A stretch of DNA of 64,000 bases from Rhizobiales bacterium Y(2018) (GCA_005502925.1 SCPD01000002.1:434001-498000), one strand, 5' to 3'; counted from the first letter of the stretch, positions 16,883 through 26,696 are shown. Notes: generated by a model not told the origin, from the letters alone. Program-made: numbers and translations.

Positions 16883-19800
16883 CTAGTGGAAGTCCCGGCT
16901 CTTGATGAGGGCGGGTGGCGCGGTGTCGAACAGATCGCCTTGCCGCAGCGTGCGAAGGTCCACGGTGAGGTCGATGAAACGTTCGGCAACGACATGGATG
17001 ACGAGGCCTTCGCGCTGCAGCCGCCCGGTGATGGCGAGGAATTCACCGGTCATCACCACGCGCCGGTTCTCCGCCAGCACCTGAGGCCAGACGATGATAT
17101 TGGCGATGCCGGTCTCGTCTTCGAGGGTGATGAAAACGACACCCTTGGCGGTGCTGGGCATCTGCCGCATGAGGACGAGGCCCGCGACGGTGACCTTGCG
17201 GTTCTGCTTCAGGGTCGGGTCACGATGCGCCGCGCTGGTGATGGCGCCGAGCTTCGTGAGATCGCTGCGGAAGAAGCTGCAGGGATGAGCCTTGAGCGAC
17301 AGGCCGGTCGTTCCGTAATCGTCCATCACCTCCTCGCTGAGCTGCATCTCGGGCAGAGCGACGGAAGGCTCGTGGAAGAGCCCGTCTTCCATATGCGGCG
17401 CGAAGAGCGGCAGATTGCTCTCCTGAGCCGAGCCTGGCGCCTTTTCCAGATCGATATCGAGCCGGCTCAGGCGCCGCATCGCCCACAGCGCATTGCGGCG
17501 GTCGAGACCTAATGAGGTGAGCGCATCGGCTTCCGCGAGCCTTTCCAGCGTGAAGCGCGAGACGCCGCTGCGCCGCGCCACTTGCTCGAGGCCTGAATAA
17601 CCGTTGCCGCGCTTGGCGATGAGTTGCTTCTCGATCTCTTCTTCCTTGAGACCGGAAACCTGACGGAAGCCGAGCCGCACCGCCGAGCGGGTGTCCGAGG
17701 TGCCTTCGAGCGTGCAGTCCCAGTGGCTTTCATTGATGTCGACCGGCAGCACTTCGACATCATGCTCGCGCGCATCGCGCACCAGTTGTGCCGGCTGATA
17801 GAAGCCCATGGGCTGACTGTTGAGGATGGCGGCGCAGAACACATCCGGATGGTGGCATTTGATATAGGCCGAGGCATAGACGAGAAGAGCGAAGCTCGCC
17901 GCATGGCTTTCCGGGAAGCCATATTCGCCGAAGCCCTCGATCTGGCTGAAGCAGCGTCCGGCAAAATCCGGATCATAACCGCGTGCGACCATGCCGGTGA
18001 CGAATTTATCACGAAAAGTGCTGACCGTGCCGTTGTTGCGGAAAGTCGCCATCGAGCGCCGCAGGCGGTCGGCGTCGTCATGTGAAAAGCCTGCTGCGGT
18101 GATGGCGATCTGCATCGCCTGCTCCTGAAAGAGGGGCACGCCGAGAGTTCGTTTGAGGACCTCTTCCAATTCATTCGCCGGGAGGCCTGGACCCGGTGAC
18201 GGATAGACGACTTCCTCTTTGCCGTCGCGCCGCTTGAGATAGGGATGCACCATATTGCCCTGGATCGGGCCCGGCCTGACGATCGCCACTTCGATGACGA
18301 GATCGTAGAATTCCTTCGGCTTGAGCCGCGGCAGCATCGACATCTGCGCCCGGCTTTCGACCTGGAACACGCCGACGGAATCGGCCTTCGACAGCATGTC
18401 ATAGGTCGCCTTGTCTTCATAAGGCAGGTCGTCGAGCGTGTAATAGGGTTTGCGATAGCGGATGCGCAGCATTTCGAGAGCTTTTCTGAGGCAGCTCAGC
18501 ATGCCGAGCGCCAGCACATCCACCTTCATGAGGCCCAACGCGTCGATATCGTCCTTGTCCCATTCGATGAAGGTGCGGTCGTCCATCGCGGCATTGCCAA
18601 TGGGCACGGTCTCGCACAGCGGCTTCTGGGTGAGTACGAAGCCGCCGACATGCTGGGACAGATGGCGCGGAAAACCGATGAGCTCATTGGCGAGGCCGAC
18701 GGCCTGGCGGATCTTCTCATTGTCGGGATCGAAGCCGGCTTCCCGCACATATTGATCGGGCATATGGCTGCCATAACCCCAGATCGTCTTGGCGAGTGCC
18801 GAAGTGACGTCCGGCGTCAGGCCCATCACCTGGCCCACTTCGCGAATGGCGCGGCGTGAGCGGTAATGAATGACGGTGGCGCAGATGGCGGCACGCTCGC
18901 GTGTATAACGGTCATATATATGCTGGATGACTTCCTCGCGCCGTTCATGCTCGAAATCGACATCGATATCGGGCGGCTCTTTGCGCGCCTGTGAGATGAA
19001 GCGCGAGAACAGGAGCTTGGTCGAGCGCGGATTGACCTCGGTGACGCCGAGACAATAACAAACCGTGCTGTTCGCCGCCGAGCCGCGTCCCTGACAGAGA
19101 ATATATTTGCTGCGGGCGAAGGCGACTACATCATGCACGGTGAGGAAATAACGGGCATAATCGAGCTCCTCGATGATGCGCAATTCCTGACGGATATTCT
19201 GGGCGACATCTTCGGGCACCTCTCCCTTGTAACGCTTGGCCGCCCCCTTCCAGGTGAGGTCGGTGAGATGTTCCTGCGGCGTCTTGCCGGGCGGCACCGG
19301 CTCGTCGGGATATTCATATTTGAGATGGCCCAGGGAAAACCGGCATCGCGCGGCAATCTCGGCGCTGCGTTGGACGGCGTCCTCATAGCCGGTAAAGAGA
19401 TGCAGCATCTCCGCTTCCGATTTGAGATGACGCTCGGCATTGGCGTAAAGCCGGAAGCCCGCTTCGGCGATGGTGCATTTCTCGCGGATACAGGTCAGCA
19501 CATCGGCGAGTGGGCGCCGTTCCGGCCGATGATAGTGAACGTCATTGAGAGCGACGAGCGGTGTGCCATGCCACCTCGCGCAATCGGCGAGGCGGGCGAA
19601 ACGCTGCTTCTCGTCGCCTCTATGGTGATGAATGGCGCCGAGAAAGACGCGCCCCGGCGCCGCTTCGGCAAGCTTGGCGAGCTGTGCCAAGAAAGCGTCA
19701 TCCAGCTTGTCGGGGGGCAGCACGATCAGCATCTGGCCGTCGCTCGCGGCGCAGATCTCATCGAGAGTGATATGGCATTCGGCTTTTTTGGCCCGGATGT

Positions 19801-20086
19801 TTCCTGTCGTCAGCAGCCGGCAGAGACGGCCATAGGCATCACGGTTGGTCGGATAGGTGAGCACTTCGAAACTGTCGACCGTGACGAGGCGTACGCCGGG
19901 AAGATATTGAATCTTGCGATCTTTGGCTTCCACATGGGCCCGTACCACGCCGGCGAAGCTGTTGCGGTCGGCGAGGCCGATGGCGGCGAGGCCGAGCTCA
20001 TCGGCGCACTTGACCATTTCATGCGGATGCGAGGCGCCGCGCAGGAAGGAATAATTGCTGGTGACGGCGAGCTCGGCATAGGCCAT
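16883..20086 (-). CDS. dnaE2: error-prone DNA polymerase III alpha, DnaE2 (ImuC)
   Basis: A 1067-residue replicative-type polymerase of the damage-induced class. The N-terminal PHP domain begins [19 protein letters not shown] (short spacing typical of DnaE2). The palm contains PDIDVD (372-377) with the catalytic Asp residues. The finger and HhH regions follow, and an OB-fold lies near the C-terminus ([21 protein letters not shown]). It works with ImuA and ImuB in mutagenic translesion synthesis. It starts 9 bases after imuB, and the operon is behind an SOS box. Confidence 0.96.
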   Translation of the reverse strand: MAYAELAVTSNYSFLRGASHPHEMVKCADELGLAAIGLADRNSFAGVVRAHVEAKDRKIQYLPGVRLVTVDSFEVLTYPTNRDAYGRLCRLLTTGNIRAKKAECHITLDEICAASDGQMLIVLPPDKLDDAFLAQLAKLAEAAPGRVFLGAIHHHRGDEKQRFARLADCARWHGTPLVALNDVHYHRPERRPLADVLTCIREKCTIAEAGFRLYANAERHLKSEAEMLHLFTGYEDAVQRSAEIAARCRFSLGHLKYEYPDEPVPPGKTPQEHLTDLTWKGAAKRYKGEVPEDVAQNIRQELRIIEELDYARYFLTVHDVVAFARSKYILCQGRGSAANSTVCYCLGVTEVNPRSTKLLFSRFISQARKEPPDIDVDFEHERREEVIQHIYDRYTRERAAICATVIHYRSRRAIREVGQVMGLTPDVTSALAKTIWGYGSHMPDQYVREAGFDPDNEKIRQAVGLANELIGFPRHLSQHVGGFVLTQKPLCETVPIGNAAMDDRTFIEWDKDDIDALGLMKVDVLALGMLSCLRKALEMLRIRYRKPYYTLDDLPYEDKATYDMLSKADSVGVFQVESRAQMSMLPRLKPKEFYDLVIEVAIVRPGPIQGNMVHPYLKRRDGKEEVVYPSPGPGLPANELEEVLKRTLGVPLFQEQAMQIAITAAGFSHDDADRLRRSMATFRNNGTVSTFRDKFVTGMVARGYDPDFAGRCFSQIEGFGEYGFPESHAASFALLVYASAYIKCHHPDVFCAAILNSQPMGFYQPAQLVRDAREHDVEVLPVDINESHWDCTLEGTSDTRSAVRLGFRQVSGLKEEEIEKQLIAKRGNGYSGLEQVARRSGVSRFTLERLAEADALTSLGLDRRNALWAMRRLSRLDIDLEKAPGSAQESNLPLFAPHMEDGLFHEPSVALPEMQLSEEVMDDYGTTGLSLKAHPCSFFRSDLTKLGAITSAAHRDPTLKQNRKVTVAGLVLMRQMPSTAKGVVFITLEDETGIANIIVWPQVLAENRRVVMTGEFLAITGRLQREGLVIHVVAERFIDLTVDLRTLRQGDLFDTAPPALIKSRDFH

Positions 20087-20095
20087 GGCGGCACC

Positions 20096-21649
20096 TCACG
20101 CGAAGAAGCCATGAACGAACCAGCGCGGCGTAGTGCTCTCGCGCCCATAGAGACCGTCGCGATAAAGCCAGAAACGCTGCCCGGCCGTGTTCTCGACGCA
20201 ATAATAATCGCGCGTCAACGCGAAAGCGCTGCTGCGCCACCATTCGGGAGCGATGCGCTCGGGGCCAAGGGCTGCGGCGACATCATGAAGCTTGCCGCGC
20301 CAGCGGAAGCGCCGCGGCGGCCCGTCGGGAATCAGCGCAGTGACTTCCGCCGGCTCCGCCTGAGGCAGGAGCAGAGAGGGGCGGGCGCGTTCCATGTCAT
20401 GAGGCCAACTGGTTTTCGAGTTGTCCGCTTTGACAAGGATTTCAGCGCGCTCCGGAATATGGCTTTCGACCGGCTTGATGTGCCGCACGCTGTCGGCGCC
20501 GAGACGTTGGCGCAGCGCATCGAGCAGACGCGTTTGAGCTTTTGTATTTTCCTGGTTGTCGCGAGACGCGGCGAGGTCGCCTTGCTCACTCTGCAAGATC
20601 TCGGCGGACGCGATGGAGAGGCTGACGCAGTCGAAGCCGAAGCCGGCTTCGAGCCCGCGCGTCAGGCTGTCGAGCTTGAGGGTGATAAGACGCGTGACAT
20701 GGGCGGGATCGCGCGTCGGCGCCGCAAGCCCCAGATCGAGCTGCCGCATGTCGCCATCGACGCGATAAAGACCGAGCCGCAAGGACCGGATGCCGACGCC
20801 GTCCCGTTCGAGGGAGGGAATAAGACCTTCCATCAATTTGCGCGCGATGGCGACAACGATCTCCTGGGTGAAGATCGGGTCGAGAAAGGAGCGCCGCGCA
20901 TCATAGACAGGGGGCGGCGTTATATAATGCAGGGCCTCCGGCCTTGCGCCCAGCGCCTGGTCGAGGCGGGTGAGCAATTCCTTTTCGAAACGTGCCGCGA
21001 AGGGCGCGCGCGGCGCATCGACCAGCATGCCGATGCGCTTGAAGCCGAGGCGGTGCAGGGCTTCATGGGTTTCGGATCCGAGCCGCAAGGCCTTGATGGG
21101 AAGGGACTTCAGCGCGTCTTTCTCTTGCCCGTCCGGCAAAATGAGGGGCGGAACCGAAGCATGATGCGCCAGCGCCCAAGCGGCGCCCGGCGTGCCGGCA
21201 ATGGCGCAGCGCGCGGTGAGACCGAATTTGCGCAGACGTTTGACGATGTCCTTGAGCAAAGCTTCTTCGCCGCCGAAGAGATGTGACGCCCCCGTGATGT
21301 CGAGGAAGAAACCGTCACTGCCATTCTCCAGGCCCCAAGGCGCGACGGACGGCGTATAACGCGTCGCCCACAAGGCCAGGCGGCGCAAGGCGCGCGCATC
21401 CTTGTCGGCCTCGAGGGGACGCGCCTGCAAAAGGCCGCCCGCTTTGGCGCGCGCATCGCTCAAGCCCTGGCCGGCGAAGAGACCGATTTTCTCGGCGGGC
21501 GGATTCGTGGCGGCGATGCGTGGGCCGCCCGACGCATCGAGGGTCAGAACGAAAGGCCGGTCAGATGCTATCTCGCCGGAGGACGCCTGCGCCGTCAGAA
21601 AGCGCAGGATCGGCCATCGCGGCAGCCAGACTGAAACGATGCGACGCAT
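20096..21649 (-). CDS. imuB: ImuB, Y-family polymerase-like mutasome subunit
   Basis: A 517-residue protein starting at ATG 21649 (MRRIVSVWLPRWPILRFL). The longer ORF upstream is imuA read in another frame. The Y-family polymerase fold is recognisable (LDASGGPRIAATNPPAEKIGLFAGQGLSDARA, then ITGASHLFGGEEALL), but the catalytic acids of active Y-family enzymes are not evident, as known for ImuB, which acts as a scaffold linking DnaE2 and the beta clamp. It overlaps imuA by 89 bases. Confidence 0.94.
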   Translation of the reverse strand: MRRIVSVWLPRWPILRFLTAQASSGEIASDRPFVLTLDASGGPRIAATNPPAEKIGLFAGQGLSDARAKAGGLLQARPLEADKDARALRRLALWATRYTPSVAPWGLENGSDGFFLDITGASHLFGGEEALLKDIVKRLRKFGLTARCAIAGTPGAAWALAHHASVPPLILPDGQEKDALKSLPIKALRLGSETHEALHRLGFKRIGMLVDAPRAPFAARFEKELLTRLDQALGARPEALHYITPPPVYDARRSFLDPIFTQEIVVAIARKLMEGLIPSLERDGVGIRSLRLGLYRVDGDMRQLDLGLAAPTRDPAHVTRLITLKLDSLTRGLEAGFGFDCVSLSIASAEILQSEQGDLAASRDNQENTKAQTRLLDALRQRLGADSVRHIKPVESHIPERAEILVKADNSKTSWPHDMERARPSLLLPQAEPAEVTALIPDGPPRRFRWRGKLHDVAAALGPERIAPEWWRSSAFALTRDYYCVENTAGQRFWLYRDGLYGRESTTPRWFVHGFFA

Positions 21650-22352
21650 GTAACCACTCCAACACCCACTCACCACTCGAACCATTGCGGCAGCGCTCCA
21701 GCGCCACCCGCCAGCTTGTCGCCAGAAGACCGCCCGTCGCATCGCGCCGGGCCGGCGCCGCGGCGACGCGCCAGCGCGTTTCGGCGGCACTGGCCGCCGT
21801 CGATCCGGGCGGCCGCAGCACCAGCAGCGGCCGCTTCGCCTCGCGCGCCGCAAGGCTCAGGCGCTGGCTCGTCTTGAGATCGAAATTCTGCGCGATGAGC
21901 CCTAGCGTGACGGGGACGGCGCCTGAGCGCAAAGTCTCCTCGATCGCCCAAAAGGCTTCCGTGTCATGGCGCGCCTCGACCAGTGTGAGGCGGCCGGGAT
22001 CGAGGCCGAGTCCGTTCAAGCCATGACCATATAATTGGCCAGTCGCTGCAAGGCTCTGCGCCGAGCTGATGACGAAGACGGGGCCTGAGGGACTGGCTGA
22101 AACCGTGAGGGCTGCGAGAAAACCGAAGGCCGCCGGCAGGTCTTCCGGCGTGGCGGCATGGACCTCATGCAGGCTTTCGAGCGACAGACCTTGCCGGGGC
22201 AGATTTTTGTCGAGCGGAAGCCCGAAGGAGAAGAACCGGCTCTTGCCCGTGCGGGGGAGAGGCGGGGTCAGAAACCGGCGCAATTCCTCCAGGCTGGCAG
22301 GCCTTGCAGGCCGCCGGCGGGCAGGGGAAAGGGGCGCCGAGACAGGGATCAT
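21561..22352 (-). CDS. imuA: ImuA, SulA/RecA-related mutasome protein
   Basis: A 263-residue protein of the ImuA family, first gene of the imuA-imuB-dnaE2 operon. The N-terminal LSLESLHEVHAATPEDLPAAFGFLAAL and the RecA-like core GPVFVISSAQSLAATGQLYGHGLNGLGLDPGRLTLVEARHDTEAFWAIEETLRSGAV are characteristic. ImuA interacts with RecA and ImuB. It starts 13 bases from the SOS box. Confidence 0.93.
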   Translation of the reverse strand: MIPVSAPLSPARRRPARPASLEELRRFLTPPLPRTGKSRFFSFGLPLDKNLPRQGLSLESLHEVHAATPEDLPAAFGFLAALTVSASPSGPVFVISSAQSLAATGQLYGHGLNGLGLDPGRLTLVEARHDTEAFWAIEETLRSGAVPVTLGLIAQNFDLKTSQRLSLAAREAKRPLLVLRPPGSTAASAAETRWRVAAAPARRDATGGLLATSWRVALERCRNGSSGEWVLEWLHASHRFSLAAAMADPALSDGAGVLRRDSI

Positions 22353-22364
22353 CAGGAAAGACTA

Positions 22365-22379
22365 GAACAAAAAAAGAAC
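22365..22379 (-). promoter_or_regulatory. LexA (SOS) box upstream of imuA
   Basis: GAAC-N7-GAAC at 22365-22379 is an exact match to the alphaproteobacterial LexA operator (GTTC-N7-GTTC on the other strand) and lies 13 bases upstream of imuA. It indicates DNA-damage induction of imuA-imuB-dnaE2 and probably the glycosylase gene. Confidence 0.9.
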
Positions 22380-22452
22380 ACAAACAATACAGAAGGGGTC
22401 TGACGTAGCGGTCAGTTTATCCCTCTGGAATCGTTCACTTTTGTTCCGCGTT

Positions 22453-23397
22453 CTATTCCTGCGGACCGCGCGCTTGCATCAAGGGCGTTGGATCTGTCGC
22501 TGGCGTTGGGATGGCGATGCCGATGCGGGCGAGGGTATAACGCACCCGGCGTAAGGCTTCGCGCGCCTTGGCGCCGAGCTTCACCGCGACTCCGGCGGCA
22601 AGCGTGTCGATCACCGCCAGATGCGCGTAGCGCGACGGCGTCGGCACCAGCACATTGTCGCCCTCGGCGATGGTGATGGCGATGACGATATCGGCGACCT
22701 GAGCCAGTGGCGTTCCCGGCCGCGTCAGCACGATGGTGCGGGCGCCGAACGATCGCGCGATCTCGATCGCCTCGATCACCGGCTTCGAGCGGCCGCTATT
22801 GGAAATCGCGAAAGCGGTGTCGCCGGGTTTCAAGGTCGCGGCCGACATGCGCTGCTGATGGCCGTCGCTATAGGCGGAGACCGGAATCCCGAGCCGGAAC
22901 AGGCGCAGTTTCGCATCCTCGATCATGGCGGCCGATCCGCCGCCTTGCCCATAGAGATCGATCCGCCGGCTTTCGGCCAGAGCATCGATCGCCAGGCCGA
23001 TCGTCTTGGTGTCGAGCTGGTCGAGACATTCGCGCACCGCGCCCGCCGCCCGCATCATGATCGTCTGGGCGAGCTGGCCGATATCGTCGTCGAAAGCGCG
23101 GTCCGATTTGAGATAGGCCGAGGCCACGGTGAGCGTGGTGGCGAGCCTGATCTTGAATTCGGCGAAGGAACCGCAGCCAACCGAGCGGCAGAAGCGCGTG
23201 ACGGTCGGCTGGCTGACCTTCGCCTTCTTGGCGAGATCGGCGATGGTCAGGCGCGTGGCCGCTTCATAATCGCGTCCCACAATGACGGCGACGCGCCGCT
23301 CGGACGGCGACAATTCGCCTTCGATGCGCTCGATGCGCGAGACGATGTCGATCGCCGGAGGCTGTTCCGATGCTTTTTCGCCGCGCCGCTGCACCAT
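22453..23397 (-). CDS. MurR/RpiR-family transcriptional regulator (HexR-like)
   Basis: A 314-residue regulator with an N-terminal HTH_6 domain (about 20-95: LSPSERRVAVIVGRDYEAATRLTIADLAKKAKVSQPTVTRFCRSVGCGSFAEFKIRLA) and a C-terminal SIS sugar-phosphate-binding domain (about 125-270: IDLYGQGGGSAAMIEDAKLRLFRLGI, FAISNSGRSKPVIEAIEIARSFGA). It diverges from an ABC importer operon, with two HexR-type dyads between. A phosphorylated sugar or sugar acid is the likely effector. Confidence 0.92.
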   Translation of the reverse strand: MVQRRGEKASEQPPAIDIVSRIERIEGELSPSERRVAVIVGRDYEAATRLTIADLAKKAKVSQPTVTRFCRSVGCGSFAEFKIRLATTLTVASAYLKSDRAFDDDIGQLAQTIMMRAAGAVRECLDQLDTKTIGLAIDALAESRRIDLYGQGGGSAAMIEDAKLRLFRLGIPVSAYSDGHQQRMSAATLKPGDTAFAISNSGRSKPVIEAIEIARSFGARTIVLTRPGTPLAQVADIVIAITIAEGDNVLVPTPSRYAHLAVIDTLAAGVAVKLGAKAREALRRVRYTLARIGIAIPTPATDPTPLMQARGPQE

Positions 23398-23429
23398 GAT
23401 CCTGTCCTGTGGTTGCGGGTCCCCGTTCT

Positions 23430-23444
23430 CGTAATTAAATTACA
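23430..23444. promoter_or_regulatory. HexR/RpiR-type operator candidate 1
   Basis: CGTAATTAAATTACA contains a perfect 6-1-6 dyad and matches the HexR consensus TGTARTWWWAYTACA at 14 of 15 positions. It is 32 bases upstream of the RpiR start codon, which suits autoregulation. Confidence 0.65.
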
Positions 23445-23547
23445 GGCTTTTGACGGTTGGGCAAGTGCGAGACGCTTGTGCGCCGCAACTTTCTTCATTT
23501 GCCGCGATTTGAATGTCGAATGTTTTCGACATGGCTATTGCGAATTC

Positions 23548-23562
23548 TGAAATTTTGTAACA
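23548..23562. promoter_or_regulatory. HexR/RpiR-type operator candidate 2
   Basis: TGAAATTTTGTAACA matches the same consensus at about 12 of 15 positions and lies in front of the ABC operon, so a single RpiR protein could control both directions. Confidence 0.45.
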
Positions 23563-23618
23563 TGATTTGAGAAAATAACGATAAGCGGCGAGTCAAACCT
23601 CACCGCGGGCCAGGAAAC

Positions 23619-24449
23619 ATGATGGATGCGACGCCCATGCGCAACGTAGCCGGCGCTTCGGACAAGAAGGCGCCCAAGATGGTCATTGCGGGCGCCACCA
23701 AATATTATCAGACCCGCACCGGCTCGGTGCATGCGCTCGACAATGTGTCGCTCGATGTGCGGGACGGCGAGTTCCTCTGCATATTGGGGCCATCGGGCTG
23801 CGGAAAATCGACCTTGCTCTGGTCGATGGGCGGCCTGCATGGTCTGACCGATGGTGAGATCAGGCTCGGCGCCGAAAAGATCATCAAGCCGCATCCCGAG
23901 ATCGCGATGATCTTCCAGGATGCCAATCTACTCCCCTGGCGCAATCTCGCCGCCAATATCGCTTTGCCTTTCGAGCTCAAGCGCAAGCCGGTCGATCAGC
24001 AGCGCATCGACATGCTGCTGAAGCGCGTCAATCTCTGGGGCTTCGAATCGAAGTTCCCGCGCGAATTGTCAGGCGGCATGCAGCAGCGCGCCTCGATCGT
24101 GCGCAGCCTGTCGGTCAACCCGTCGCTGCTCCTGATGGACGAGCCCTTCGGCGCGCTCGATGCCTTCACCCGCGACGAGATGAACCTGCTCATCCAGGAA
24201 ATCTGGATGGAGACCGGCAAGACCATCGTCTTCATCACGCATTCCATCTCCGAGGCGATCTTCCTCGCCGACCGCGTCGTCGTGATGTCGGCGCGCCCGG
24301 GGCGCATCGCCTCCGTCTTCGACATCGACATACCGCGCCCGCGTCCGGTCGACATCCAGACGCGGCCCGATTTCATCGAACGTGTTTTGCATATCAAGGC
24401 GAGCATCGATCACGGCCGCAGCCCCAGCGAGGGGCTGGCGATTACCTAA
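23619..24449 (+). CDS. ABC transporter ATP-binding protein (TauB/SsuB/NrtD type)
   Basis: A 276-residue ATPase with Walker A GPSGCGKST (57-65), Q-loop FQDANLLPW, signature LSGGMQQRASIVRSL, Walker B LLLMDEPFGALD and switch His in FITHSISEA. The QDANLLPWRNLAANI and THSISEA forms are typical of nitrate/sulfonate/taurine-type importers. It is the first gene of the operon divergent from the RpiR gene, with permease and binding protein following. Confidence 0.93.
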   Translation: MMDATPMRNVAGASDKKAPKMVIAGATKYYQTRTGSVHALDNVSLDVRDGEFLCILGPSGCGKSTLLWSMGGLHGLTDGEIRLGAEKIIKPHPEIAMIFQDANLLPWRNLAANIALPFELKRKPVDQQRIDMLLKRVNLWGFESKFPRELSGGMQQRASIVRSLSVNPSLLLMDEPFGALDAFTRDEMNLLIQEIWMETGKTIVFITHSISEAIFLADRVVVMSARPGRIASVFDIDIPRPRPVDIQTRPDFIERVLHIKASIDHGRSPSEGLAIT

Positions 24450-24491
24450 GCAGCAGGCAGGATCGGGACATCGCTCAAGGGAGGAATGGAA

Positions 24492-25343
24492 GTGGATAAG
24501 GCGCTGGGCGACAAAATTCCGGAATTCAACCGGAAGAAGGCCGGCGGAGGCGGCGACGGCGTCGGCCTGTCCGGCACGTCACTGGGACTCGGCGATCACC
24601 GCACCAAGCTCGAGACGCTCACCATTATCCTGGTCGCGGTGGTCATCATCGGCGGTGCCGAATTGCTGCTCAAATGGTTCGGCGTTCCGCAATATGTGCT
24701 CCCCACTCCGAGCCTGATCATCATGGCGCTGTTCACCGAATGGGGCTTCATCTGGCCGCATCTCCTCGTCACGCTGTATGAACTGCTGGTCGGTTTCGCC
24801 ATCGGCGCCTCGATCGGATTCGTTCTCGCCGCCGTCATCACCCAGTTCCCCTTCGTCGAGAAGATCGTCACACCTTATATCCTGCTGCTCGTCACCACGC
24901 CGATGCTGGCGCTGGTGCCGCTGCTCATCCTCAAGCTCGGCTTCGGCAGCGAGCCGCGTATCATCGCGGTGGCGCTGGCTTCGGGCCCGATGGTAATGAT
25001 CAATTCGGCGACCGGTTTCCGGCGCGTCGATCTCGCCAAGATCGCGCTCGCCCGCTCCTTCGGCGCCTCGACCTTCCAGATCTTCACCAAGATCCGCATC
25101 CCGATGGCGATGCCGATGATCATCGTCGGCCTGATGGTCGGCTCGATCTTCGGACTTCTCACCACGGTCGGCGCCGAGATGGTGGGTGGCGCCGAGGGCC
25201 TCGGCAACCGGCTCACTTATTATTCGGCCTTGATCCGCATGCCGCAATTCTTCGCCATCATTCTCATCCTCGCCATTATCGGCATCTCGATCTATGTGCT
25301 TTTCTATTGGATCGGCAAGAAATGGGCGAGTTGGGAGACGTGA
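24492..25343 (+). CDS. ABC transporter permease (TauC/SsuC type)
   Basis: A 283-residue permease with six hydrophobic segments, preceded by a Gly-rich, charged N-terminal cytoplasmic extension of about 40 residues. The EAA-like loop is FRRVDLAKIALARSFGASTFQIFTKIRIPMAMPMIIVG. GTG 24492 is preferred because AAGGGAGG lies 7 bases upstream, while the ATG at 24486 is only one base from it. The substrate follows the binding protein downstream. Confidence 0.92.
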   Translation: MDKALGDKIPEFNRKKAGGGGDGVGLSGTSLGLGDHRTKLETLTIILVAVVIIGGAELLLKWFGVPQYVLPTPSLIIMALFTEWGFIWPHLLVTLYELLVGFAIGASIGFVLAAVITQFPFVEKIVTPYILLLVTTPMLALVPLLILKLGFGSEPRIIAVALASGPMVMINSATGFRRVDLAKIALARSFGASTFQIFTKIRIPMAMPMIIVGLMVGSIFGLLTTVGAEMVGGAEGLGNRLTYYSALIRMPQFFAIILILAIIGISIYVLFYWIGKKWASWET

Positions 25344-25400
25344 AAATACAGAGAAGTGCGTGAACAACAACACGACAGCCTATAACGGAGGAAACCAGAC

Positions 25401-26522
25401 ATGACTCAGATGATGATTGGACGGCGCCGCCTGTTGAGCCTGACCGCCGCTGGCGTTTCGGTCGCGGCCTTGGGCGGCCTTGGCTCCCGCAAGGCCTATG
25501 CGGCCGACACGGTACGCTGGGTATCACCGCGCGGCACCGTCGAGGTGCTCGACGACTATCCCTATTGGGTCGGCAAGAAGTTCGGCTATTTCGGCGACAT
25601 CGAGACGACGCTCGAACCGGGCCCCTCCGATGCGACGGCCTGCGTCAAGCTCGTCGACCAGAACCAGGCCGATATGGGTTATCCCTCGCCGGGCGTCTTC
25701 TCGCTCGGTCTCGCCCAGGGCATCCCGCTCGTCTCCGTCTTCCAGATGGGCGGCGCCGATGTGTTCGACTTCGCCTTCCGCAAAGGCGAGAAGCCGGCCG
25801 ACATCAAGGGCCTCGAAGGCAAGACGATCGTGCTGGGTTCGGCCGGCTGGCAGTCGATCTGCGATCCGATGCTGAAGGCGGCCGGCGTCGACATCACCAA
25901 GGTGAAATATGTCGATGGCGGCTGGCCGGCCTGGGGCACCGTGCTCTCGCAGGGCAATGGCGATGCCGCTCTGTCGTGGGAAGGCTGGCGCGCACAGTGG
26001 AAGGGGCAGGGCCTCGACTTCGATTACTTCCTCGGCCGCGACTTCTCCAAGCTGCCCGCCAACAGCTTCGTCATCCGCAAGGCGGATTTCGAGGATGCGG
26101 CGAAGAAGGATGTCTATGCCCGTTATCTGAAGGGCTGGGCCGCCGGTCTCGAATTCGGCCGCATTAATCCGCGCGCCGCGACGCAGATCGTGATGGAGCA
26201 GTTCCCGGGTCTGTCCTCGCAGATGAACCCGGCGGTGGCGACCGAATCCATGATGCAGCTCGCCAATGTCTTTGGCGGCCGCTGGGAAGAGCGCAAGAAA
26301 TGGGGCTACCACATTCCGGAAAGCTGGCAGCTCTTCTTCGACACCGCCAAGGGGATCGGCCAGATCACGGGCGACTTCAAGGTCGATGAAGTGGTGAAGA
26401 ACGATCTCGTCGACGCCGCCAACGGCTTCGACGCCGCCAAGGTTAAGGCCGATGCCGATGGCTTCGCCCTCTCCGACGACTACAAGAAAGTGAATGTCGA
26501 AGAGATCCAGAAGGCCATCTGA
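25401..26522 (+). CDS. ABC transporter substrate-binding protein (NMT1/SsuA-like), Tat-exported
   Basis: A 373-residue protein with a twin-arginine signal (GRRRLLSLTAAG to KAYAA). The mature protein has the NMT1/THI5-like fold: WVGKKFGYFGDIETTLEPG, VKLVDQNQADMGYPSPGVF and GLEGKTIVLGSAGWQSICDPMLKAAGVD. GGAGG is upstream of the ATG. The ligand cannot be read from the sequence; the downstream sugar-type dehydrogenases make a simple sulfonate less likely than the transporter subfamily would suggest. Confidence 0.92.
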   Translation: MTQMMIGRRRLLSLTAAGVSVAALGGLGSRKAYAADTVRWVSPRGTVEVLDDYPYWVGKKFGYFGDIETTLEPGPSDATACVKLVDQNQADMGYPSPGVFSLGLAQGIPLVSVFQMGGADVFDFAFRKGEKPADIKGLEGKTIVLGSAGWQSICDPMLKAAGVDITKVKYVDGGWPAWGTVLSQGNGDAALSWEGWRAQWKGQGLDFDYFLGRDFSKLPANSFVIRKADFEDAAKKDVYARYLKGWAAGLEFGRINPRAATQIVMEQFPGLSSQMNPAVATESMMQLANVFGGRWEERKKWGYHIPESWQLFFDTAKGIGQITGDFKVDEVVKNDLVDAANGFDAAKVKADADGFALSDDYKKVNVEEIQKAI

Positions 26523-26538
26523 CCTTAATCGATAAAGC

Positions 26539-26564
26539 GGCGGCGGCTGAGACAGGCCGCCGCC
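26539..26564 (+). terminator. hairpin after the ABC transporter genes
   Basis: A 9-bp GC-only stem (26539-26547 and 26556-26564, loop TGAGACAG) lies 17 bases after the binding-protein stop. A second small stem-loop (TAAAGCC-TGAT-GGCTTTA, 26574-26591) follows. No clear T tract is present, so it may attenuate rather than end transcription into the catabolic genes. Confidence 0.55.
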
Positions 26565-26627
26565 AACCTGATCTAAAGCCTGATGGCTTTAGGAAGGACG
26601 CCATCACGCTTTATTTTTCTTGCTTGC

Positions 26628-26672
26628 GCATGATCTTTCCGGAAAACCGCTTCGCACTTTTCCGGATCATGC
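26628..26672. repeat. palindromic intergenic repeat
   Basis: GCATGATC-TTTCCGGAAAA (26628-26646) faces TTTTCCGGATCATGC (26658-26672) across an 11-base spacer. This GCATGATC...TTTTCCGGA palindrome is a well-known repeat in Hyphomicrobiales genomes. It sits in the gap before the VOC gene. Confidence 0.75.
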
Positions 26673-26696
26673 TCGAGCCATCCGGAGAGAGGGCCC

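Noticed and set aside
19133-21286. 717-codon plus-strand open frame
   Set aside because: It is antisense to dnaE2 and imuB, whose protein families are unmistakable; the antisense product is low-complexity and lacks a start signal.
22433-22453. Possible second SOS box made of clustered GTTC motifs downstream of the RpiR gene
   Set aside because: The GTTC units are spaced by 6 and 3 bases, not 7, so they do not fit the LexA operator.
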